Of a stretch of DNA of 64,000 nt, positions 9,623-16,570 are shown one piece after another (position 1 is the first letter of the stretch; each line of letters opens with the position of its first letter). The stretch lies in the NCBI RefSeq assembly GCF_018918045.1, contig NZ_JAHLPU010000051.1, positions 124,001 to 188,000 on the forward strand, read 5' to 3'. Source of the stretch: Pseudoflavonifractor sp. MSJ-30 (GTDB lineage: Bacteria; Bacillota; Clostridia; Oscillospirales; Oscillospiraceae). Made by a program: the position numbers and the translations under genes. Under the pieces are notes generated by a model. That model made no database searches. It was not told the DNA's origin and saw only the letters and a program-made list of their open reading frames with translations.

Positions 9623-10567
9623 ATGAGCTATATTGCCGCGGAGGATGTTGCCAAGGCCAAGGAAATGGACCTTTTGACTTACCTCCGCAATTATGAACCG
9701 CAGGAGCTCGTCCATGTATCCGGAAACACCTATTGCACCAGAGAACACGATTCCCTGCGAATCAGCAATGGCAAGTGGTGCTGGTTCTCACAGGGCATTG
9801 GCGGCAGATCAGCGCTGGACTATCTCATCAAGGTGAAGGGCATCCCTTTTATGCAGGCAGCAGAAATTATTCTCGGACGGGAGGCAGAAAAGCCTCCCGT
9901 TTTCTATCGCCAGAAGGAACGAAAGCATACGAATTTGCTGATGCCGGAGCTGTCCGAAACGACAGAACAGGTGGAGAAATATCTTTATAGTCGAGGGATT
10001 CACCCGGTTATTATCCGCTATTGCCTGGATAACAGGCTGCTCTTTGAGTCGGCAGATTACCACAATGCGGTGTTTGTCGGGCATGACAAGGACGGCAAAG
10101 CGAGATATGGCGCTCTGCGCAGCACCGTCAGCAGCTACAAAGGGGAACTGACCGGCAGCGACAAACGCTTCTCTTTTTTCTTGGAGGGAAAGCCGAATGC
10201 GGAGCACATTCATGTATTTGAATCCGCCATTGACCTGCTGAGCTTCGCAACCTTGGCGCTGCTTGCCGGGCGCGACTGGAAAAGTGAAACCTGTTTGTCT
10301 TTAGCCGGTGTGTTTCAGACCAAACGAGAGAATGTTGTGCCGGTGGCCTTGAGCAGATTTCTTGACGAACACCCATCCGTCCGCAAAATCCATCTTCATT
10401 TGGATAACGATGCCGTCGGACGAGGTGCTGTGAAAGGAATTGTTGGCGGGCTGCAAGGAAGGTATCAGGTCTATGACGAGCCGCCCGCCCATGGAAAAGA
10501 TGTAAATGACGAGCTGAAAATCCGTGTAGGACTTATGAGAGAAAGAAAGGAGTGGGAACGCACATGA
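9623..10567 (+). CDS. DUF3991 and Toprim-domain protein
   Basis: The N-terminal part (about 1-120) is primase-like, with an HDSLRISNGKWCWFSQGIGG stretch resembling the DUF3991 zinc-finger/primase region. The C-terminal part (about 190-300) is Toprim-like: HVFESAIDLLSFA holds the conserved acidic residue and HLHLDNDAVGRGA holds the DxD-type metal site. Proteins of this kind resemble mobile-element primases and may prime synthesis on transferred single-stranded DNA. Standalone primase activity has not been shown here. The start ATG at 9623 follows the end of the DUF3848 gene by six bases. An intragenic terminator-like hairpin lies at 9877-9904. Confidence 0.8.
   Translation: MSYIAAEDVAKAKEMDLLTYLRNYEPQELVHVSGNTYCTREHDSLRISNGKWCWFSQGIGGRSALDYLIKVKGIPFMQAAEIILGREAEKPPVFYRQKERKHTNLLMPELSETTEQVEKYLYSRGIHPVIIRYCLDNRLLFESADYHNAVFVGHDKDGKARYGALRSTVSSYKGELTGSDKRFSFFLEGKPNAEHIHVFESAIDLLSFATLALLAGRDWKSETCLSLAGVFQTKRENVVPVALSRFLDEHPSVRKIHLHLDNDAVGRGAVKGIVGGLQGRYQVYDEPPAHGKDVNDELKIRVGLMRERKEWERT
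9877..9904 (+). terminator. Intragenic terminator-like hairpin
   Basis: ACGGGAGGC (9877-9885) pairs perfectly with GCCTCCCGT (9892-9900) across AGAAAA and is followed by TTTTC. It lies in frame within the Toprim gene, so it may cause partial premature termination. Confidence 0.4.
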
Positions 10568-11286
10568 AGATTGCAATTTATCAGATCAACCCGGACCGGG
10601 ACGAGAACAATGTGGCCTTCTTGAGCTATGAAAATCTGGAGCGCTTTCAGGGCTCTGCCGCGCTTCGCAGCGAGATCTACGACAAGGTGTTTGAGGGCGA
10701 GGTGGAATGCGGCACCCTGGAAGAAGTGTACCAGATGTTCAACCTTGACCATCCGGACGGATACCGGGGCAGGTCCCTTTCCGTTTCGGATGTGGTTGAG
10801 GTCGTAGGCGAGGAAAAATCCACCTTCCATTTCTGCGACAGTATTGGCTTTCGGGAAGTGGATTTTGACCCGGATATGACCGAGCCCCTGAAAGAGAAGA
10901 AAATCAAAGTGGTGCTCTGTGAACCGGGCAAGGTTGCCAGAGTTGCAGAGATCGGGACGGAGCTTTCCGATTTGCAGAGGGTGGTCGGCGGGCTGATCGA
11001 GCCCTATTATCCCTTTGAAGAGCAGGTCTGCATCGTCTGCAACGATGAGGGTAAGTACAACGGCATGCGGCCCTGTCGAGCCATCTACGGAGAAGGCAGG
11101 GAGATGATGGACATTATCTTCGGCCCCTTTTTCATCTGCGATTGCAGCACGCCGTACTTTGGCTCCCTCAACAAGGAGCAGCTGGAACGCTACACGAAGC
11201 AGTTCCAGAATCCGGAGCGCTTCTTTCGGGTCGGCGGGGAAATCAAGGCCGTCCCCTATAAGCCCGAAAAGGACCACGAGCGCTGA
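10564..11286 (+). CDS. YodL-like / DUF3846 protein
   Basis: The 240-residue protein has two parts. The N-terminal half, from MKIAIYQINPDRDENNVAFL, matches the YodL-like domain of ICE and phage proteins and ends in a SVSDVVEV segment. The second half, from about residue 120 (IKVVLCEPGKVARV), resembles DUF3846 with its VGGLIEPYYPF and YGEGREMMDIIFGPF motifs. I chose the ATG at 10564 rather than the GTG at 10552, because the GTG overlaps the aaaggag ribosome site. It overlaps the end of the Toprim gene by four bases. Function is unknown; DUF3846 is common in mobile-element accessory proteins. Confidence 0.75.
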   Translation: MKIAIYQINPDRDENNVAFLSYENLERFQGSAALRSEIYDKVFEGEVECGTLEEVYQMFNLDHPDGYRGRSLSVSDVVEVVGEEKSTFHFCDSIGFREVDFDPDMTEPLKEKKIKVVLCEPGKVARVAEIGTELSDLQRVVGGLIEPYYPFEEQVCIVCNDEGKYNGMRPCRAIYGEGREMMDIIFGPFFICDCSTPYFGSLNKEQLERYTKQFQNPERFFRVGGEIKAVPYKPEKDHER

Positions 11287-11299
11287 TGGAGGTAATACT

Positions 11300-12223
11300 A
11301 TGAAGATGATCGACGATGTAATCATAATCGGAATCGACAGCGGCTATGGCAATATCAAAACCGCAAACTGCTGCTTCCCGGCAAGCGTTTCCGCCTATGA
11401 CAAGGAGCCGGTGTTCAAGGAGAATCTGCTTGCCTATGAAAGCAAGTTCTACCTGATCGGTGAAGGGCACAAGGAGTTCCTTGCGGATAAGACGCGGGAT
11501 TTGGACTACTATGTGCTGGCGCTTGCGGCCATCGCGCGGGAACTGAATATCCGAAAAATGACCTGCGGCAAAATCAGAATTGCGGCAGGTCTTCCTCTTA
11601 CTTGGGTCAGTGGTCAGCGGGACGAGTTCAGGGACTATCTCTTGCAGAACAAAGCCGTAGACTTCTCGTTCCGAAATGTCTCCTACCATGTGGAGATCGT
11701 AGGCGTGGATGTGTTCCCACAGGGCTTTGCGGCGGTGGCAGACAGGCTTTCTGACTTTCGGGGCGTAAACATGATCTGCGATATTGGGAACGGCACCATG
11801 AATATCATGTCCATCAATGACAAAAAGCCGGTTTCCGGGAATATGTTTACGGAGAAATACGGTACACACCAGTGCCTGCTGGCTGTGCGGGAGAATGTCA
11901 TGCGTGCGTATCACACCACCGTGGATGAGGCGATTATCAACCGGGTGTTCCGTTTCGGTACGGCAGACATCAAGGAGGATTATCTGAAAACCATTACTGA
12001 CACGGCCACCGATTATGTGGAGGGCATTTTTCAGAGACTTCGTGAGCACGAGTATAATCCGGAGCTGATGAGGCTGTATGTTCTCGGCGGCGGCAGCTGC
12101 CTGATCCGCAACTTCGGCGTGTACGATGCGTCCCGTGTGACCATCAACGATGACATTTGTGCTACGGCGAAGGGGTATGAATATCTCGCAGAGCTGAATG
12201 CCCGCAAAGGCATTTCACGATGA
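11300..12223 (+). CDS. parM: ParM-like actin-type ATPase
   Basis: The protein begins with IIIGIDSGYGNIKTA, the phosphate-1 loop of the actin/ParM fold, has ICDIGNGTMNI (phosphate 2) near residue 157 and VLGGGSCL (adenosine loop) near 258. Its 307 residues fit the ParM/StbA family, which forms filaments that push plasmid copies apart. It is preceded by ggaggt and overlaps the next small gene by ATGA, as parM-parR pairs do. In an ICE it could stabilise a replicating circular form. The N-terminal catalytic residues appear complete. Another ASKHA ATPase role cannot be excluded. Confidence 0.8.
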   Translation: MKMIDDVIIIGIDSGYGNIKTANCCFPASVSAYDKEPVFKENLLAYESKFYLIGEGHKEFLADKTRDLDYYVLALAAIARELNIRKMTCGKIRIAAGLPLTWVSGQRDEFRDYLLQNKAVDFSFRNVSYHVEIVGVDVFPQGFAAVADRLSDFRGVNMICDIGNGTMNIMSINDKKPVSGNMFTEKYGTHQCLLAVRENVMRAYHTTVDEAIINRVFRFGTADIKEDYLKTITDTATDYVEGIFQRLREHEYNPELMRLYVLGGGSCLIRNFGVYDASRVTINDDICATAKGYEYLAELNARKGISR

Positions 12224-12498
12224 GTTACAAGAGAATCAGTGTGCGTTTCAACATGGATGTGGATGCCGAGCGAAAAGCTTGGGAGATCATCCATGAAAAA
12301 AGAAATGGACTTGTCGGCAAAGAGGTTATCAGCGCAATCAATACTTCGAGCGAGCTTTCCAATTTGGAAAAGATGATCAGAAAAGTCGTTTCGGAAGAAT
12401 TGAAGAAGGCCATGTTTATTCCTCCTGAGCCGGCTGCCCGTAATCCTGAAACAGAAGAATCCGAAACTGATATACTGAATTTTCTTGAGACCTTTTGA
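12220..12498 (+). CDS. ParR-like small DNA-binding partner of ParM
   Basis: This 92-residue protein overlaps the ParM-like gene by four bases. Its start, SYKRISVRFNMDVDAERKAW, gives a beta strand followed by helices, as in the ribbon-helix-helix fold of ParR centromere-binding proteins. The C-terminus (EESETDILNFLETF) is acidic, resembling the ParR tail that contacts ParM. The assignment rests on position and pattern. Centromere repeats (parC) were not found, but two GGCTCC hairpins follow directly and could be binding sites. Confidence 0.55.
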   Translation: MSYKRISVRFNMDVDAERKAWEIIHEKRNGLVGKEVISAINTSSELSNLEKMIRKVVSEELKKAMFIPPEPAARNPETEESETDILNFLETF

Positions 12499-12524
12499 TG
12501 GCTCCAATTTGGAGCCATTTTTTT
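12498..12524 (+). terminator. Rho-independent terminator after parM-parR
   Basis: ATGGCTCC (12498-12505) pairs with GGAGCCAT (12511-12518), loop AATTT, followed by seven T. It starts on the stop codon of the ParR-like gene. Confidence 0.85.
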
Positions 12525-12540
12525 CTTACGCAAACAATCG

Positions 12541-12561
12541 GTGGCTCCAAAACGGAGCCAC
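12541..12561. repeat. Second GGCTCC inverted repeat
   Basis: GTGGCTCC (12541-12548) pairs with GGAGCCAC (12554-12561), loop AAAAC. The 7-base arms are the same as in the terminator 43 bases upstream, but there is no T run. It sits just upstream of the ribosome site of the next gene and may be a protein-binding or RNA-structure element. Confidence 0.6.
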
Positions 12562-12584
12562 TTTGGAATGGAGGTGAAAACGAT

Positions 12585-12890
12585 ATGGAAAACAAAAAGC
12601 GCGCATTATCATGGCGGGAGTTCGTGGAGTCCGGCTTTGACGGTCGTGAATATCAGTTCCCCGATTTCGAGGGTACTTTTGCAGCAACGATCGCCTGTAA
12701 ACGCTGGGATAGGAACAAAAACCTGTTGGCATATCTTGATTTCGATGACGGAAGAAAGATCATGACATCAGCGTGGAGCGAAAAGAACTACTTGGGTTTG
12801 GCAGACATTCCTCTGAATACCTGCGTAAGTGTTTCGTTCCAGTTCTCTGCAAAGGGCATTTCGTACCTTAGAAGTGTCGAGGTAATTTGA
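12585..12890 (+). CDS. Small ICE protein of unknown function
   Basis: The ATG at 12585 follows ggaggtg at a normal distance, giving a 101-residue protein. It contains a short helix (LSWREFVESGF), then beta-rich sequence (DFEGTFAATIACKRWDRNKNLLAY and a C-terminal SVSFQFSAKGISYLRSVEV). The pattern suggests a small beta-barrel, OB-like fold. I do not recognise a family. It is the last gene before the candidate transfer origin and may act in relaxosome assembly, but this is positional inference. Confidence 0.6.
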   Translation: MENKKRALSWREFVESGFDGREYQFPDFEGTFAATIACKRWDRNKNLLAYLDFDDGRKIMTSAWSEKNYLGLADIPLNTCVSVSFQFSAKGISYLRSVEVI

Positions 12891-12913
12891 ATCGTGGGAT
12901 TGGTGGCATTGTC

Positions 12914-12985
12914 TTAACAAGCAACGAATCTGTCCGTACAGATTCCGCTTGTCTGGGGCAATGCCCCTGAAACCCCAGTAGAAAG
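12914..12985. other. Candidate origin of transfer (oriT)
   Basis: The gap between the preceding gene and mobC has nested inverted repeats: ACAAGC (12917-12922) with GCTTGT (12947-12952), enclosing AATCTGT (12927-12933) with ACAGATT (12938-12944). Directly after come CTGGGGCA and GCCCCTGAAACCCCAG, which can also pair. Nested inverted repeats immediately upstream of mobC and the relaxase are the usual layout of a MOB-type oriT. The nick site was not determined. Confidence 0.5.
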
Positions 12986-12996
12986 GATGAGATTTT

Positions 12997-13320
12997 TTGA
13001 GAAAAAGAAATTGCAGAGTGGAGGTCTGCTTCACAAAGGATGAGCTGTCCATGCTCTCCAAAAAGGCAAAGAAAGCCGGTATGTCCATCGGCGGCTTTAT
13101 TCGCCACAGCGTTGCCGACAAGGAAATTAGGGAAGCACCGCCTGCGGATATTCCCATGCTGCTTCGGGCCATGCGACAGGCAGGGTACAATCTGGATCAG
13201 ACCTTGAAGAGATTCAATTCCACCAATGTTCCGGATATGCCTCAGTTCAGAAAGGATTTGGAGGGCATCCGAGCCGCCACAAAAATGGTGTCTGATGCGT
13301 ACACCTCCGAATATCAGTAA
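12997..13320 (+). CDS. mobC: MobC-type relaxosome accessory protein
   Basis: The 107-residue basic protein starts at TTG after gaaagga and resembles the MobC family: an N-terminal strand (RVEVCFTKDELSML) followed by a helix with KKAGMSIGGFIRHSV, and a C-terminal helix with LKRFNSTNVPDMPQF. This is a ribbon-helix-helix fold that binds the transfer origin and helps the relaxase melt it. It abuts the relaxase: its TAA and the relaxase ATG share one base. The inverted repeats just upstream are the expected binding region. Confidence 0.85.
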   Translation: MRKRNCRVEVCFTKDELSMLSKKAKKAGMSIGGFIRHSVADKEIREAPPADIPMLLRAMRQAGYNLDQTLKRFNSTNVPDMPQFRKDLEGIRAATKMVSDAYTSEYQ

Positions 13321-14741
13321 TGGCGGTTACATCAATCTGGCCCATTAAAGGACGGGTGGATAAGGTCATCAATTACGCCCGCAATCCGGAGAAAACCCAT
13401 GACAAGGAAAGGCTCTCGGAGCTTCATGAAATCGAGGGCGTGGTGGAATATGCCGCCGACGAAATGAAAACCGAGGAAAGAGCCTATGTCACCTGCCTCA
13501 ATCTCCACAGCGAAGAAACGGCGGCGCAGGAGTTCATGGAGACAAAGCGGCTGATGCATAATGAGGGCGGAAGATCCTGCTATCACGGTTATCAGTCCTT
13601 TAAGGCGGACGAGGTTGACGCAGCCACGGCGCATAGCATCGGGGTTGCCTTGGTTCAGGAGCTATGGGGCGACCGTTTTCAAGTCGTAATCGCCACCCAT
13701 TGCAACACCGGGCATTATCACAACCACTTTGTGATAAACTCCGTTTCCGATGTGGACGGAAAGAAATTCTACAATTCGCCGGCGGATTACAGACGGATGC
13801 GGGAGGTCTCCGATCGGCTGTGCCGGGAAGCGAAAATTTCCGTGATAGAGTATCCTGCCGACCGCAGAGCCAATTACGGAGAATGGCTTGCCGAGAAGAA
13901 CGGCAAACCCACCATGCGCAGCAGGATACGCGAGGATATTGACAGGGCGATCCTCGCCTCGACTACGGAGCGTGAGTTCCTGCGCATGATGAAGGAAATG
14001 GGCTATGAGGTGATTACCAAAACACCGAAGGGCTCGCCGCGAGTCCACCCCATTGTAAGAATCGTGGACGGCGGGAAGAACTTCCGCTTGGATAAGCTGG
14101 GTGAATACTACGAGCTGGATTCCATCAAGCAGCGGATTCAGAACAACTACCGCCGCAAGACGCTGTTCCCCGAGGTTGCAGAGGATACAAAAGCGCCCTA
14201 TTACCAATACAAGGAGAAAGCAAAGAAGGCCTCCGGCCTTCACGCCCTGTACCTATATTACTGTTATGAGCTTCATATCATCGAGCACAAGCCGGCATCT
14301 GTAAAAAAGGTGTCGGCTTTTTTGCGTGAGGATGTGACGAAGCTTGACAGATACATTGCTCAGGCGGATTTCCTTGCCAAAACAGGAATCGAAACTGTGG
14401 AAGCTCTTGACGGCTATAAAGCTGAAAAGGAAAAGCAGGTGGAAGCTCTGACCCGGCAGCGCACGGGACTGAAGAATGAACTGAAGCGGCACATGAGAAA
14501 AGAGGATTCTCAAAGTGTCGAGGCAACCAGAGCCCGGATCGCGGAGCTGACCGCAGAGCTGAAAACCTGCCGGAAGGAAATTGCGCTGTGTACCGACATC
14601 GCTGATCGGTCGGTGCAGATCCGGAAGAATCTTGAGCAAATCGAGCAGCAGAAAATTGAGAGAAAGGAGAAAGCAGAAAATGAGTTACTCGTCAGGAGAA
14701 GCAGCCGAGCAGGTCGTGAGGATGTCTCTGAACGGCGTTGA
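13320..14741 (+). CDS. Relaxase / mobilization nuclease (MOBP-like)
   Basis: The protein begins with TSIWPIKGRVDKVINYARNP; Tyr19 is a candidate nicking residue. HCNTGHYHNHF at residues 127-137 holds the histidine triad (His132, His134, His136) that binds the metal in this relaxase family. The C-terminal third is helical and coiled (about 330-470). The enzyme nicks one strand at oriT and stays bound to its 5' end, and the DNA is then delivered to the VirD4 coupling ATPase. It follows mobC with a one-base overlap and overlaps the PcfB-like gene by 62 bases. A terminator-like hairpin lies inside at 14289-14324. Confidence 0.92.
   Translation: MAVTSIWPIKGRVDKVINYARNPEKTHDKERLSELHEIEGVVEYAADEMKTEERAYVTCLNLHSEETAAQEFMETKRLMHNEGGRSCYHGYQSFKADEVDAATAHSIGVALVQELWGDRFQVVIATHCNTGHYHNHFVINSVSDVDGKKFYNSPADYRRMREVSDRLCREAKISVIEYPADRRANYGEWLAEKNGKPTMRSRIREDIDRAILASTTEREFLRMMKEMGYEVITKTPKGSPRVHPIVRIVDGGKNFRLDKLGEYYELDSIKQRIQNNYRRKTLFPEVAEDTKAPYYQYKEKAKKASGLHALYLYYCYELHIIEHKPASVKKVSAFLREDVTKLDRYIAQADFLAKTGIETVEALDGYKAEKEKQVEALTRQRTGLKNELKRHMRKEDSQSVEATRARIAELTAELKTCRKEIALCTDIADRSVQIRKNLEQIEQQKIERKEKAENELLVRRSSRAGREDVSERR
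14289..14324 (+). terminator. Intragenic terminator-like hairpin in the relaxase gene
   Basis: AAGCCGGCATC (14289-14299) pairs with GGTGTCGGCTT (14309-14319), allowing G-T wobble pairs, and five more T follow (14320-14324). It lies in frame two thirds into the relaxase gene. Confidence 0.4.
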
Positions 14742-15462
14742 GGTGGCTGCAAAAATCAGCGGTAAGGCGGCTGAACGTTTGGCAGTTCTGCTTTACGCGG
14801 TGCTGAAGGATCAGAAAAAGACACGGGGTAAAACCCGGCTCAACAGTATGCTCCGCAGTGGAAAGGAGCTCAAGGTTTTTGCCATTGGAGACAGAGATTT
14901 GGAGAAGTTCTGCCGTGAGGCAAAGAAATACGGCATCCTGTATTGCGTTTTGAAGGACAAGACAGCAAACGACGGACACACCGATGTGTTTGTCCGTGCA
15001 GAGGATGCCAGCAAAATCAACCGCATCTTTGACCGCTTCGGCATTGCCACCGCAGACATCGGCTCGGCGCGTACCGAAATCGTCACGGCACAGGAGGAAC
15101 AGAAGAACGCGGGCATTCCAGTCCCCGACCGCAGCACAACGGAAAAGGACAAGGAGGAAGCCTTCCTGGATGCGCTTCTTGCCCCTGCGCCCAATAAGGA
15201 GGAGGCGCAAATGCAAAACCCCACGCAAGGCCCGGCTGCGAAATCCCGTCCGTCCGAGCCTACATCAAATCAGCGCGAGAAAACCGTCAGGGGTATCTCT
15301 GATCCTACGGAACGCTCCCGCCCATCTGTCCGGCAGGAAATGAAGGAGATCCGGGAGGAGCAGAGACAGAGGACGAGCTCCGCGCAGAAAAGCAAGGATG
15401 AACCCAACAGAACCTCTGAGCACAGGCCTGTGCCGAAAAAGAAAAAAGACAAGGAGAGATGA
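14680..15462 (+). CDS. DUF3801 / PcfB-like conjugation protein
   Basis: The 260-residue protein starts at ATG 14680 after aaaggag and overlaps the relaxase end by 62 bases. Residues 1-140 match the DUF3801 (PcfB) pattern: GEAAEQVVRMSLNGVEVA, then KELKVFAIGDRDLEKFCREAKKYG and a YCVLKD strand. The rest is low-complexity and charged, ending in a Lys-rich tail. PcfB of the enterococcal plasmid pCF10 is an accessory factor that links the relaxase and the VirD4 ATPase. Position between the relaxase and VirD4 agrees with that role. Confidence 0.8.
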   Translation: MSYSSGEAAEQVVRMSLNGVEVAAKISGKAAERLAVLLYAVLKDQKKTRGKTRLNSMLRSGKELKVFAIGDRDLEKFCREAKKYGILYCVLKDKTANDGHTDVFVRAEDASKINRIFDRFGIATADIGSARTEIVTAQEEQKNAGIPVPDRSTTEKDKEEAFLDALLAPAPNKEEAQMQNPTQGPAAKSRPSEPTSNQREKTVRGISDPTERSRPSVRQEMKEIREEQRQRTSSAQKSKDEPNRTSEHRPVPKKKKDKER

Positions 15463-15464
15463 CC

Positions 15465-16364
15465 ATGGCAAACTATGATGATATTTTCAATGCCTCCGCG
15501 CAGAAGGGTACGGAGGATAAGAGCTTCGTTTCCTTCAACAAGGAGGAGTGGGCTGCACAGAAGAAGCAGGAGCGCGAGAGCGCTTTTGCCATGATTGATG
15601 AGACTGCACAGCACATGGCAAATGACGGCAGCCTCTTCCAATCCTATCTGGATGTGCAGGCGCGTTTTGACCGCTACTCTGTGGGCAATGCGGTTCTGAT
15701 TACCGCCCAGAAAGCCGATGCCACCCAGCTTTCGGATTTTAAGGGTTGGAAGAACAACGGCGTATTCATCAAAAAGGGCGAAAGCGGGATCGTATTGCTG
15801 GAGCCCGGCGAGGAATACACCAAGGAGGACGGCACCGTGGGTGTCAGCTACAATTCCAAAAAGGTGTTCGATATTTCTCAGACGACCGCAAAGACCAAGG
15901 ACCGCCCCGCAATGAAGCGGGACGAGCGGCTGCTTCTGAAAGCCATCATCCACAATGCACCTTGCCCCATCGAGATCAGCCAAAAGCTGCCGGAGAACAT
16001 CAACGCGGTATATCGTCCCGACGACAAGAAAATCTATGTTAGACCTGGGCTGGAGGCCGGTGACATTTTCCGCGGCATTTCTCAGGAGCTTGCTCACGCG
16101 CATCTGGATAGCGGTGCGTATAAGCGCAGTGATCATGCCTTTACCGCCTACTGCGTGTCATATGTGCTCTGCAGCCGGTACAATGTGCCAAAGGATATGT
16201 TCCGCTTTGACAGACTTCCCGAAGGATTCTCTACGATGGATGCCCGCAGTGTGAGAAACGAGCTGTCCAAGATCAGAGATGTGGCCAATGAGATCTCGTC
16301 CGACATGGTGAAGGTGCTGGACAAGAGCATGAAGCCCAAGGAACGCAGGGATGAAGCAAGATAA
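15465..16364 (+). CDS. ArdC-like antirestriction/metallopeptidase-type protein
   Basis: The 299-residue protein has an N-terminal ArdC-like region (FQSYLDVQARFDRYSVGNAV and SDFKGWKNNGVFIKKGESG), then a segment with ISQELAHAHL near residue 205. ArdC-type proteins usually have HExxH; here Gln replaces the first His, so the metal site may be altered. ArdC proteins bind single-stranded DNA and protect incoming DNA from restriction. The ATG at 15465 lies 8 bases after aaggag and was preferred to the ATG at 15459, which is too close. It sits in the transfer operon just before VirD4. Confidence 0.75.
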   Translation: MANYDDIFNASAQKGTEDKSFVSFNKEEWAAQKKQERESAFAMIDETAQHMANDGSLFQSYLDVQARFDRYSVGNAVLITAQKADATQLSDFKGWKNNGVFIKKGESGIVLLEPGEEYTKEDGTVGVSYNSKKVFDISQTTAKTKDRPAMKRDERLLLKAIIHNAPCPIEISQKLPENINAVYRPDDKKIYVRPGLEAGDIFRGISQELAHAHLDSGAYKRSDHAFTAYCVSYVLCSRYNVPKDMFRFDRLPEGFSTMDARSVRNELSKIRDVANEISSDMVKVLDKSMKPKERRDEAR

Positions 16365-16378
16365 GGAGGTACCCCAAT

Positions 16379-16570
16379 ATGGCTGAGGAAAAGAAAGTCG
16401 TCACGCTGGACGATTTTGAGCAGCGTCTGATGGTCAGCGGACTGATGGATTTTCGGAACGATCTTCTCCGGGACGAAAAGCCCACAGAAGACATTAACGA
16501 TTTGATCCTGAAGGTCATTGATGCCCCAACAAAGAAAGAGAAACGGAGAGCCGACCGTGAGGCAAGATAA
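16379..16570 (+). CDS. 63-residue protein of unknown function
   Basis: It starts at ATG 16379 after aaggagg and overlaps the start of VirD4 by 14 bases. The peptide is helical and charged with a basic tail (KKEKRRADREAR). Its middle, DFRNDLLRDEKPTEDINDL, is very like the 51-residue protein at 8357. It may be an adaptor, and translational coupling to VirD4 is likely. No known family was recognised. Confidence 0.7.
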   Translation: MAEEKKVVTLDDFEQRLMVSGLMDFRNDLLRDEKPTEDINDLILKVIDAPTKKEKRRADREAR

